Origin: Anaerolineales bacterium
Lineage (GTDB): Bacteria > Chloroflexota > Anaerolineae > Anaerolineales > Villigracilaceae
Assembly: GCA_020060625.1 (NCBI GenBank)
Contig: JAGUZU010000106.1
Location: forward strand, 34,326-98,325
Direction of reading: 5' to 3'
DNA: 64,000 bases
Shown here: in pieces, positions 41,900 through 49,112 of the stretch
Numbering within the stretch: the stretch's first letter is position 1
How the letters are laid out: every line of letters begins with the position of its first letter
Notes under the pieces: model-generated
Databases searched by the model: none
The model's input: the letters and a program-made list of their open reading frames with translations, nothing else
What the model was told of the DNA's origin: nothing
Made by a program: the position numbers and the translations under genes

Positions 41900-43219
41900 A
41901 TGAAGATTTTCCTTGATACCATCGGCTGCCGCCTCAACCAGGCGGAAATAGAAAATATGGCGCGCCAGTTCCGCGCGGCGGGGCATGAGATCGTCGCTTC
42001 CGCCGACCATGCAGATATGGCGGTGGTCAACACCTGCGCGGTCACCACGCAGGCGGCATCCGATTCGCGCGGAAGGATCCGCGCCATCGCGCGCGCGGGC
42101 GTCGGCGAGATCGTCGCCACAGGCTGCTGGACCAGCCTGCAACCCAGGGAAGCTGCCGCGCTGCCCAACGTCAAACACGTCGTCACCAACGACAAAAAAG
42201 ATCTGCTCGTTCCTTCCGCCCTTAACCTTGAACCTTCAACCTTCGACCTTGAACCTTCAACCCTTCGACACACTCAGGGCGGCGCCTTCGACCTTGAACC
42301 GATAGACCGCACCCCCATCCCCGGTCTGCGCCGCCGCACCCGCGCCTTCATCAAAGTGCAGGACGGCTGCGACAACAAATGCACTTTCTGCGTCACCACC
42401 ATCGCGCGCGGCGAAGGGCGTAGCCGTCCGCTGGCGGATGTCATCGCCGATGTCAACGCCGCGCTTGCGGGCGGCTCAAAAGAAATCGTCCTCACGGGCG
42501 TGCATCTCGGCTCGTGGGGGCAGGAGACGAACGTTCATCTGCGTGATTTGGTTCAAGCCATTTTGCGCGAAACGGACGTGAAACGTTTGCGATTATCTTC
42601 CCTCGAACCCTGGGATTTGGATGCAGACTTCTTTTCCCTTTGGGAAGACGGACGCCTCATGCCTCACCTTCACCTGCCTCTGCAATCCGGGAGCGAATCC
42701 ACGCTGAAACGGATGGCGCGCAAGACCACACCCGCATCCTTCCGCGAGTTGGTGGGCGCCGCAAGAACTGTCGTTCCAGACGCCGCCATCACCACCGACA
42801 TTATTGCAGGCTTCCCCGGCGAAACGGAAGACGAATTTGCAGAGACGCTTGAGTTCGTGAAAGAAATGTACTTTGCGGGCGGACATATCTTTTCATATTC
42901 GGCGCGTCCCGGCACGGGGGCGGCAAGGATGAAGGGGCAGGTCAAGCCGGAGTTAAGAAAGAGGCGGAACCGCATCCTGCAAGAGACAATCGAAGGGTCG
43001 GCAAAGTCCTACCGCGAGAGATTTATCGGGCGGACGATGTCCGTGCTGTGGGAATCCACAATGGAGTACGGCGAATACGGCTGGCGCATGGAAGGCTGGT
43101 CTGGGAACTATCTGCGCGTGACCGCCACCGCTCCCTCGCCACGCTGGAATGAAGTGGATGAAGTGGTGTTGAAGGAAATGCTGGGTGTTACGATGAAAGG
43201 CGAGATCGTTAATTTATGA
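41900..43219 (+). CDS. mtaB: tRNA t6A37 methylthiotransferase MtaB
   Basis: The 439-residue protein begins FLDTIGCRLNQAEIENMARQ, the UPF0004 domain that binds one Fe-S cluster with its three Cys (also VVNTCAVTT and VATGCW). A radical SAM domain follows with GCDNKCTFCVTTIARG and RLSSLEPWDL. The end looks like a TRAM-type strand. The enzyme puts a methylthio group on t6A at position 37 of tRNA. Between the two domains there is an insert (LNLEPSTFDLEPS...) which is coded by a direct-repeat element. The family normally has a short linker there. I start at the ATG at 41900, where the family starts. The end overlaps the next gene by four bases. Confidence 0.92.
   Translation: MKIFLDTIGCRLNQAEIENMARQFRAAGHEIVASADHADMAVVNTCAVTTQAASDSRGRIRAIARAGVGEIVATGCWTSLQPREAAALPNVKHVVTNDKKDLLVPSALNLEPSTFDLEPSTLRHTQGGAFDLEPIDRTPIPGLRRRTRAFIKVQDGCDNKCTFCVTTIARGEGRSRPLADVIADVNAALAGGSKEIVLTGVHLGSWGQETNVHLRDLVQAILRETDVKRLRLSSLEPWDLDADFFSLWEDGRLMPHLHLPLQSGSESTLKRMARKTTPASFRELVGAARTVVPDAAITTDIIAGFPGETEDEFAETLEFVKEMYFAGGHIFSYSARPGTGAARMKGQVKPELRKRRNRILQETIEGSAKSYRERFIGRTMSVLWESTMEYGEYGWRMEGWSGNYLRVTATAPSPRWNEVDEVVLKEMLGVTMKGEIVNL
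42222..42300 (+). repeat. In-frame repeat insertion inside mtaB
   Basis: Three near-identical units based on CTTGAACCTTCAACC and CCTTCGACCTTGAACC (about 42226-42300) surround a CCCTTCGACACACTCAGGGC palindrome (42261-42280). All stay in frame. The units resemble dispersed intergenic repeats more than normal coding sequence. Confidence 0.8.
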
Positions 43220-44835
43220 CCGGAGTTGCGCGCCCCCTTTTTGGACGTCTCTTAAAAAGCGCCCCGGGCGCATTTTATTATTTTCTTTTATTGGTTTTAA
43301 TACCTTGGATTATCGCCTCAAGAATCTATAATTTGGAAGCCGCTCCCCCGGGTTTGTTCTTCGACGAATCTTCGATTGGTTATAACGCGATTCGCATCAT
43401 GGAAACCGGTTACGACGAGCATGGCAAACACTATCCTGTATATTTCGAATCGGTTGGCGATTATAAAAATCCAGTCTTCATCTATGCTGTTGCATTCGTA
43501 TTTAAATTGTTGGGCGCTTCCGAGTTCAACCTTCGGTTAACAAGCGCTCTTTTCTTTGGATTTGCTTTGCTGTTTTCGGTTCTGTTAATTCGAAAGATTT
43601 TCGATGGAAACAGAATTCTAACCATCTATGCGCTGATTGGCTTCGGATTTACACCTTTGTTCTTTGTTTTATCAAGAGTTGCGTTCGAGGTCATCACGCA
43701 ATGGACATTGGTCTCTGCCGCGACTTTGACAATCTGGGCGGCATTCCATGGGAGGAATGCAGAAAAGGGCTTATTGTTTCCCGCGATTGTAAGCGGCGGG
43801 CTTCTCGGTCTTTCCACATATAGTTACACCACACAGCGGCTTTTATCAAGTTTGATGCTGGTTGTTTTGTGGGCAGTGTATATCAATCGGAATAACTTCA
43901 AGAAACTTTTGGCTCTTTCCTTTGCTTACTTGATTGCCTTGATACCCTTTCTTGTTTTTTCATTCAATAACCCGGGGATTGTAGCGGAGAGATTTCTTGA
44001 ATTGTCCTATGTGGATGATCCGTTGTCCTTCTCTGAGAAAGCATCCATTTTCTTCGGAAACTATGGAGTCTACTGGTCGCCTGATTTTTTGATTTTTCAT
44101 GGCGACCCGAACCTGCGTCACTCAACCGGATATGGCGGCGTTTTGTTTGTCGTGACAATTGTCCTGTTCGTTCTGGGCTTTCTGCATTTACTGTTAAAGA
44201 AACGTCGCGAACGATTTCCGGTTTTCCTTCTTGTGAACCTTACGATTTCCCCCATTGCGGCGGCATTGGTGACTGAGGGCGCGCCCCATGCTTTGCGCAG
44301 CATGTTGGTTGTGTACTACATTTTGCTCATATCCTGTTATGGGTTGGCGATAGTGATCGATTCGAGATGGCATCACGTCCTGAAAACCGCCTTGTTGACA
44401 TGCCTGTTTCTTGCTCATGCGCTTGAATCTGCCCGGTATCAACGGGATTATTTTGTCTCATACCCGGCGCGCAGTGTCGAAGATTTTGGCAGTTTTGATC
44501 TCCGATCTGCAATCGAGTTTTCGCTTGAACACCGCCCGGATGAGATATCTGCGATTGGTCTGCCTCCTGGAGGATATGCCAATATTCAATTTTATTCAGG
44601 AAATGTCGAAAATCCCGCAGGGATACCGATTGCTGTTGACGATTTCCGCGAGCCTAAGCCGGGTCTTTGCCTGATTTTTCACCGCAGAACTGATATTGAA
44701 TCTAAGTTGGATGCATATTCCCTGCCGTATGATAATTTTTCCAGCCGGAAAAAGTTGAGTCCCATGGAACGCAGGTTTTCGGTGGAGAAATTCAATGGCG
44801 TGATCAAAGTCAGGTGTTATGAAAGGGAGAATTGA
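43216..44835 (+). CDS. PMT/ArnT-like GT-C membrane glycosyltransferase
   Basis: The 539-residue protein has about ten membrane helices. Its first outer loop reads PPGLFFDESSIGYNAIRI, followed by GKHYPVYFESVGDYKNPVF. The 'DE..ig.na' acidic pair and 'G.YKNPvf.Y' pattern are typical of PMT_2/ArnT-like GT-C enzymes, which take a sugar from a polyprenyl-phosphate donor. The C-terminal part after residue 420 is soluble. It overlaps mtaB by four bases. Its codon use is more AT-rich than the genes before it. The acceptor is unknown. Confidence 0.75.
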   Translation: MTGVARPLFGRLLKSAPGAFYYFLLLVLIPWIIASRIYNLEAAPPGLFFDESSIGYNAIRIMETGYDEHGKHYPVYFESVGDYKNPVFIYAVAFVFKLLGASEFNLRLTSALFFGFALLFSVLLIRKIFDGNRILTIYALIGFGFTPLFFVLSRVAFEVITQWTLVSAATLTIWAAFHGRNAEKGLLFPAIVSGGLLGLSTYSYTTQRLLSSLMLVVLWAVYINRNNFKKLLALSFAYLIALIPFLVFSFNNPGIVAERFLELSYVDDPLSFSEKASIFFGNYGVYWSPDFLIFHGDPNLRHSTGYGGVLFVVTIVLFVLGFLHLLLKKRRERFPVFLLVNLTISPIAAALVTEGAPHALRSMLVVYYILLISCYGLAIVIDSRWHHVLKTALLTCLFLAHALESARYQRDYFVSYPARSVEDFGSFDLRSAIEFSLEHRPDEISAIGLPPGGYANIQFYSGNVENPAGIPIAVDDFREPKPGLCLIFHRRTDIESKLDAYSLPYDNFSSRKKLSPMERRFSVEKFNGVIKVRCYEREN

Positions 44836-44838
44836 AAT

Positions 44839-46581
44839 ATGGCAGGCGGCTTGCGTCCCGCTAACTCGAATCTTCCAGTGATCGCGCCGATTTCCCTCGT
44901 GGTTTCGGCAAGTATATGCGTTCTGGTCTATGTGCATTTCTTGCAGTCATTTGGATTGAGTGTGAGTCGGGTTGCGGCGGGGGTATTTGTTTATCTTACC
45001 CTGGCATGGATAACGTACTCCCTGACCGTGTATATACTTGACAAGTACCTTCACCATAGCCGAGCTTCCCTAATGGCGTCAATTGGCTTTTGGTCTGTCA
45101 TTTCCGCATTGCTCACTTTGCATATTTTGCCTATCCCGCATTTCCCCCTTTCTCCTTTGTTTCGCCCTACAAGCGAACTGGAAATTAGGATTACTTTTCC
45201 AGAAAGCACTATGAAGGAGGTGCAATTGAGAGGGGTTTGGTTGGACATTGATGACGAGAGGCTTTCCTACGCAGATTTTGATCTTTCCGCTGAATGGGTT
45301 GGCAGGTCAGGACGGTATTTTATCGATCCGGCTTTGAGGGGCGAACTGTTCTGGCGAGGAAAGATTGCCGAGCGGGCAAAGTTAACCATTTTCCCAATGA
45401 GCATACCAGCCAATATCACCGTTCTTTGGGATGGAGAAGTCAATTCTGCCCTGCTTGATGGTACCCCTGTTTCATTCGTTAGAAGAAGCCCCACTCCCGT
45501 CTCGTATTATGCGGCCATCATAGTCGCCCGCTTTTTCGTTGTATTTTATACCCTGTTTGTCTTTTTTTCGATGTTTGTATCTGTCGCCCCCCAGTCGCAA
45601 AGGATAATAGTGCCAATATTTCTTTTAACACTTGGCTTGTTGTTGGTGTGCGCACATTTTCAAAGCGATGATGTAAAGAATAGGTTGGACCTTCAAATCA
45701 GTTATCACTTGGCGATTTTGTCCGGCGAGGCTCCAAGCCCCTGGCAATATCGGGTGTTTTCTGAGTGGATATTGGCGGGCTTGATGGGTTTGTTGTCGCC
45801 ATTGGGTTATGAAAGGTCGTTCTATTTTGCGTCAATGGCGATTCGTATTATTCAAAATATCTTGATTTATTTCCTGTCCTACTCCTATTTTCGCAAGCTA
45901 AATCATTCGGCTTCTGTTGCGCTGATCGGTATCTTGTTTCTATCGGGATCTCTCCTGACTTCATATTACAATACTGGCATTTCGCTGAACACCTATTTCG
46001 ACCTTATTTTTTATCTTGTGTCTATACATCTAATCCTGAATCGATCCTTTAGGTGGCTTCCGTTGATCATGGTGTTCGCCGCTTTGAATCGCGAGACAAG
46101 CGGGATGATTCCCATTTTGGCTTTATTGGCGAATCTTGATCTGGAGGATCGAAGATCAAAGGTCGGCTTTGTTTTGGGCGCTTTGACGTCTTGGACGCTG
46201 GTATTTTTCGGGCTGCGCGTGATCTACTTGGACCGCGAAATTTTCATTCCCTATGGACAGCAACCTGGAATACCTCTGTTGGTCTATAACTTATTTCCCC
46301 CACCTTATATGGCGTTTCTACGTTTTTTTAGTGTGATTCCAATTCTGGCACTGGCGGTCTTCATGCGATGGAATAGTATGTTGAAACGTTTTTTTATTGT
46401 GATGGTGCCGTTGTGGGTGGCTGTTCATTTGGTCGCGAGTGTCATTGCGGAAACGCGCTTGTTCCTTGTCCCGCAAATTATAGTATTTATTCCTTCTTTT
46501 TTAACATTCGTTCAGATTGTATGGGAGAAAACGGTTGAAGGGAAATCACTGTCCCGAAATGAGACGGTTCGAAATATTTGA
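44839..46581 (+). CDS. Polytopic membrane protein, possible glycosyltransferase
   Basis: The 580-residue protein follows the previous gene by three bases. Two or three membrane helices come first (LVVSASICVLVYVHFLQ, AGVFVYLTLAWITYSL). A beta-rich soluble part of about 120 residues follows, then ten or more helices. AALNRETSGMIPILALLAN in a loop is a pattern found in polymer-synthesis membrane proteins. No GT-C acidic pair is clear in the first loop. I do not recognise the family. Its composition is AT-rich like the gene before it, so the two may have moved in together. Confidence 0.6.
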   Translation: MAGGLRPANSNLPVIAPISLVVSASICVLVYVHFLQSFGLSVSRVAAGVFVYLTLAWITYSLTVYILDKYLHHSRASLMASIGFWSVISALLTLHILPIPHFPLSPLFRPTSELEIRITFPESTMKEVQLRGVWLDIDDERLSYADFDLSAEWVGRSGRYFIDPALRGELFWRGKIAERAKLTIFPMSIPANITVLWDGEVNSALLDGTPVSFVRRSPTPVSYYAAIIVARFFVVFYTLFVFFSMFVSVAPQSQRIIVPIFLLTLGLLLVCAHFQSDDVKNRLDLQISYHLAILSGEAPSPWQYRVFSEWILAGLMGLLSPLGYERSFYFASMAIRIIQNILIYFLSYSYFRKLNHSASVALIGILFLSGSLLTSYYNTGISLNTYFDLIFYLVSIHLILNRSFRWLPLIMVFAALNRETSGMIPILALLANLDLEDRRSKVGFVLGALTSWTLVFFGLRVIYLDREIFIPYGQQPGIPLLVYNLFPPPYMAFLRFFSVIPILALAVFMRWNSMLKRFFIVMVPLWVAVHLVASVIAETRLFLVPQIIVFIPSFLTFVQIVWEKTVEGKSLSRNETVRNI

Positions 46582-46657
46582 TATTTTGACTTCCTGTTAC
46601 AAATGTCACTACTTGAAACGGGGGAGGGATTGTATAATTTTCTTGCGAAAATAAATT

Positions 46658-46685
46658 GTAGGACAAGTCTGTAGACTTGTCCTAC
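46658..46685. repeat. Perfect 12-bp palindrome before folD
   Basis: GTAGGACAAGTC and GACTTGTCCTAC pair perfectly around TGTA. A TATAAT box lies upstream at 46633-46638. The motif GTCTGTAGAC recalls GTCGTAGAC in the repeat at 57041. It may be a dispersed repeat that folds in the folD leader. Confidence 0.75.
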
Positions 46686-46711
46686 GGTAATTCTATAAAA
46701 AGGAGCAAACT

Positions 46712-47623
46712 ATGACGGCTCAATTAATTGACGGCACTGCCATTGCGAAAAAAGTGCGCGATGAGGTGAAGGAAAAAGTTGCCAAACGCATTGCGGAGGG
46801 CAAGTCACAACCCGGGCTGGCGACCGTGCTGGTGGGGGAACGGATTGACTCGGCAACTTACGTTAATATGAAACAGAAGGCGTGCGCCGAGTTGGGAATG
46901 ACATCCTTTCACCATCCTGTTCCCGCGGATATTACCCAGGAAGACCTGGAAAAACTCATCAAGGAATTAAACGCCGACCCGAAGGTACACGGCATTCTGG
47001 TGCAATTGCCCCTGCCCGATCATTTGGATGAAGAACGCATTTTGCAGCTCATCAGCATCGAGAAGGATGTGGACGGTTTCTCGCCCATCAATCTTGGTCG
47101 TTTGGCTCAAAAGGGACGCGAGCCGTTGTTCGTGCCTTGCACGCCGTATGGTTGTATCTATCTTTTGAAGGAAGCGGGCGTGAAGATCGCTGGCGCGAAC
47201 GCGGTAGTGCTGGGACGTTCCAACATCGTTGGTATGCCCGCCGCGCTCCTGCTCATCAAGGAAAATGCCACAGTGACCGTTGTCCATTCGAAGACAAAGG
47301 ATATTCCTGCCGTGCTGCGCGATGCGGACATCATCATTGCCGCCATTGGTCGCGCGGAGATGGTGCGCGGCGATTGGATCAAGCCCGGCGCGGCGGTCAT
47401 TGACGTGGGCATCAACGGCATCCCGATGCTGAACGAAGACGGCTCCCCGGTCATCAGCCAGAAGACGGGCAAACCGCGCCAGAAACTGGTCGGTGACGTG
47501 AATTTTGCGGAAGCGAATGAAGTGGCTGGCTTTATTACCCCTGTGCCTGGCGGTGTGGGTCCCATGACAATTGCGATGTTGATGGCGAACACGCTCAGGG
47601 CGGCAGAGATTCAAGATAAATAG
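46712..47623 (+). CDS. folD: Methylenetetrahydrofolate dehydrogenase/cyclohydrolase
   Basis: The 303-residue protein is a standard two-activity FolD. LATVLVGERIDSATYVNMK carries the catalytic Tyr and Lys region. HGILVQLPLPDHLD, EKDVDGFSPINLGRL, FVPCTPYGCIYLL, VVLGRSNIVGMPAALLL and GGVGPMTIAMLMANT are family signatures. It turns methylene-THF to methenyl- and then formyl-THF with NADP. A ribosome site AAAAGGAGC precedes the ATG. A terminator follows, so it is transcribed alone. Confidence 0.97.
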   Translation: MTAQLIDGTAIAKKVRDEVKEKVAKRIAEGKSQPGLATVLVGERIDSATYVNMKQKACAELGMTSFHHPVPADITQEDLEKLIKELNADPKVHGILVQLPLPDHLDEERILQLISIEKDVDGFSPINLGRLAQKGREPLFVPCTPYGCIYLLKEAGVKIAGANAVVLGRSNIVGMPAALLLIKENATVTVVHSKTKDIPAVLRDADIIIAAIGRAEMVRGDWIKPGAAVIDVGINGIPMLNEDGSPVISQKTGKPRQKLVGDVNFAEANEVAGFITPVPGGVGPMTIAMLMANTLRAAEIQDK

Positions 47624-47652
47624 CGGTTAAGAAGCCATTAGCGATTGGCAGG

Positions 47653-47682
47653 CAGTCCCGTCGAGAGGCGGGGCTGTTTTTT
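47653..47682 (+). terminator. Intrinsic terminator of folD
   Basis: CAGTCCCG (47653-47660) and CGGGGCTG (47669-47676) pair, with one G-T pair, followed by TTTTTT. Confidence 0.85.
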
Positions 47683-47709
47683 GTGCAGGGGGGGCAGGAC
47701 TTAAGTACC

Positions 47710-47751
47710 TTGACATATTATCAAATCAGTACTATTATTAGATTGCTAATA
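47710..47751 (+). promoter_or_regulatory. Promoter and candidate PadR operator
   Basis: TTGACA (47710-47715) and TATTAT (47733-47738) have a perfect 17-base spacer. TATTAG-ATTG-CTAATA (47736-47751) is a perfect inverted repeat over the -10 end and start point, a good place for PadR to repress its own operon. Confidence 0.7.
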
Positions 47752-47786
47752 GATTGAAGTAAATATTATTTGAGAAAGGAAATGGA

Positions 47787-48143
47787 ATGATCGAGCCTAC
47801 CGCGCAAACCAAAAAATTCCAAAAAGAATTGAACGCAGGGACGTCGTCGCTGGTGTTGTTGAGCGTGTTGAACCGTAGCGGCGAACCGTTGTACGGATAC
47901 CAGATTGCAAAGATGCTGGAAGAGAGCGGTCCGGGCGTGCCGATGATGAAGCAAGGGACTTTGTACCCTGTGCTGCGCTCGCTGGAGGAGAACGGGTTGC
48001 TGGAAAGCACGGTGGAACCTTCGGTTACCGGTCCGCCGCGGCGTTATTACAAGATCACGGAAGAGGGGCGCTCGACGTTGGTCGAGTGGGTGGAACTGTG
48101 GAAACAAACAAAAAAATTTGTAGATGTGATTTTGAAAGGATGA
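47787..48143 (+). CDS. PadR-family regulator
   Basis: The 118-residue protein has the PadR winged helix: LLSVLNRSGEPLYGYQIAKML, then GTLYPVLRSLEENGLLES, with the wing PPRRYYKITEEGRSTL. A short C-terminal helix for the dimer follows. PadR proteins repress genes of stress and membrane proteins and are often next to a HAAS-domain membrane protein, as here (start five bases after). A consensus promoter with an inverted repeat lies upstream, which suggests self-control. Confidence 0.92.
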   Translation: MIEPTAQTKKFQKELNAGTSSLVLLSVLNRSGEPLYGYQIAKMLEESGPGVPMMKQGTLYPVLRSLEENGLLESTVEPSVTGPPRRYYKITEEGRSTLVEWVELWKQTKKFVDVILKG

Positions 48144-48147
48144 CATT

Positions 48148-49047
48148 ATGTTCAAGACAATCGAAGAATATCTGAATGCTTTGAAAACCGAATTGAAGGA
48201 TGCGGACCCGGCTTTGCTGCAGGATGCGCTTTCCGATGCGCGCGAACACTTGACAACGGCGTTGGAAGCGGCTCGGGCGGTGAATCCAGCCGTCGGGGCG
48301 GAGGAGGCGTTGAAGTCCATTGTGGAGGAGTACGGTTTGCCCGAAGAGACTGCCTCCGCCTATCGAGAAGTGGAGCGGCGCATGTCACCCGCGCTGAAGC
48401 AGGTCGTCAAGCCGCGTTCGTTGCTTGGGCGTTTCTTTGGCGTGTATGTTGATCCGCGCGCATGGGGCGGGCTGTTGTATATGTTTATTGCGTTCATCAC
48501 GGGTATATTCTATTTGACCTGGGCGGTGACGGGAATTTCCCTCTCTGTGTCCCTGCTGATCTTTATCTTTGGCTTTCCGCTGGCGCTTTTGTTCCTGCTT
48601 TCTGTGCGCGGGCTGGCGCTGCTGGAGGGACGCCTTGTGGAGGCTTTGCTCGGCGTTCGGATGCCGCGCCGCCCGTTGTTTTCACATCAAGGCATGAAGT
48701 GGTTCGACAGGCTCAAGGCGTTGATGACGGATAAAGCCACATGGATGATGCTGATCTATATGCTGCTGCAATTCGTATTGGGGACGGTGTATTTTGTGAT
48801 GATCACAGTCGTGCTGAGTTTCTCGCTGGCATTCATTGCCATCCCGTTCCTCCAGCCAGCTATCCAGACATCCTTTCCTGGCACAGCATTCATATACTAC
48901 AACGGGACCTCTCACTACTTCCCCGCCTGGTCTTATCCTCTGTGCGTTTTGGGCGGCATTTTGCTGTGGACGATCTTCATGCACATTGTGCGCGGAGTTT
49001 CACAATTGCACGGCAAACTGGCAAAATGGATGCTTGTTTCCGAGTGA
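48148..49047 (+). CDS. HAAS-domain membrane protein with sensor-type helices
   Basis: The 299-residue protein starts with a helical HAAS-like part (IEEYLNALKTELKDADPALL, then EALKSIVEEYGLPEETASAY), typical of proteins paired with PadR. A linker leads to two pairs of membrane helices: LLYMFIAFITGIFYLTWA and LIFIFGFPLALLFLLSV, then MLIYMLLQFVLGTVYFVM and a final helix near 270-285. The 'WGGLLYMFIAFITGIFYLTW' region is like the putative sensor domain (PF13796 type) that often occurs with histidine kinases. The protein probably carries the signal at the membrane that the PadR unit responds to. Its ligand is unknown. Confidence 0.82.
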   Translation: MFKTIEEYLNALKTELKDADPALLQDALSDAREHLTTALEAARAVNPAVGAEEALKSIVEEYGLPEETASAYREVERRMSPALKQVVKPRSLLGRFFGVYVDPRAWGGLLYMFIAFITGIFYLTWAVTGISLSVSLLIFIFGFPLALLFLLSVRGLALLEGRLVEALLGVRMPRRPLFSHQGMKWFDRLKALMTDKATWMMLIYMLLQFVLGTVYFVMITVVLSFSLAFIAIPFLQPAIQTSFPGTAFIYYNGTSHYFPAWSYPLCVLGGILLWTIFMHIVRGVSQLHGKLAKWMLVSE

Positions 49048-49062
49048 CAGAGCCCCCGAAGC

Positions 49063-49107
49063 GAATCAAAAAACAGCCCGGCTCAAACCGGACTGTTTTT
49101 TTGATTC
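49063..49107. terminator. Two-way intrinsic terminator
   Basis: GAATCAAAAAACAG-CCGG (from 49063) faces CCGG-CTGTTTTTTTGATTC (to 49107) in a long hairpin with T-runs on both sides. It serves the membrane protein on the plus strand and the lysozyme-like gene on the minus strand. Confidence 0.9.
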
Positions 49108-49112
49108 TGTTT

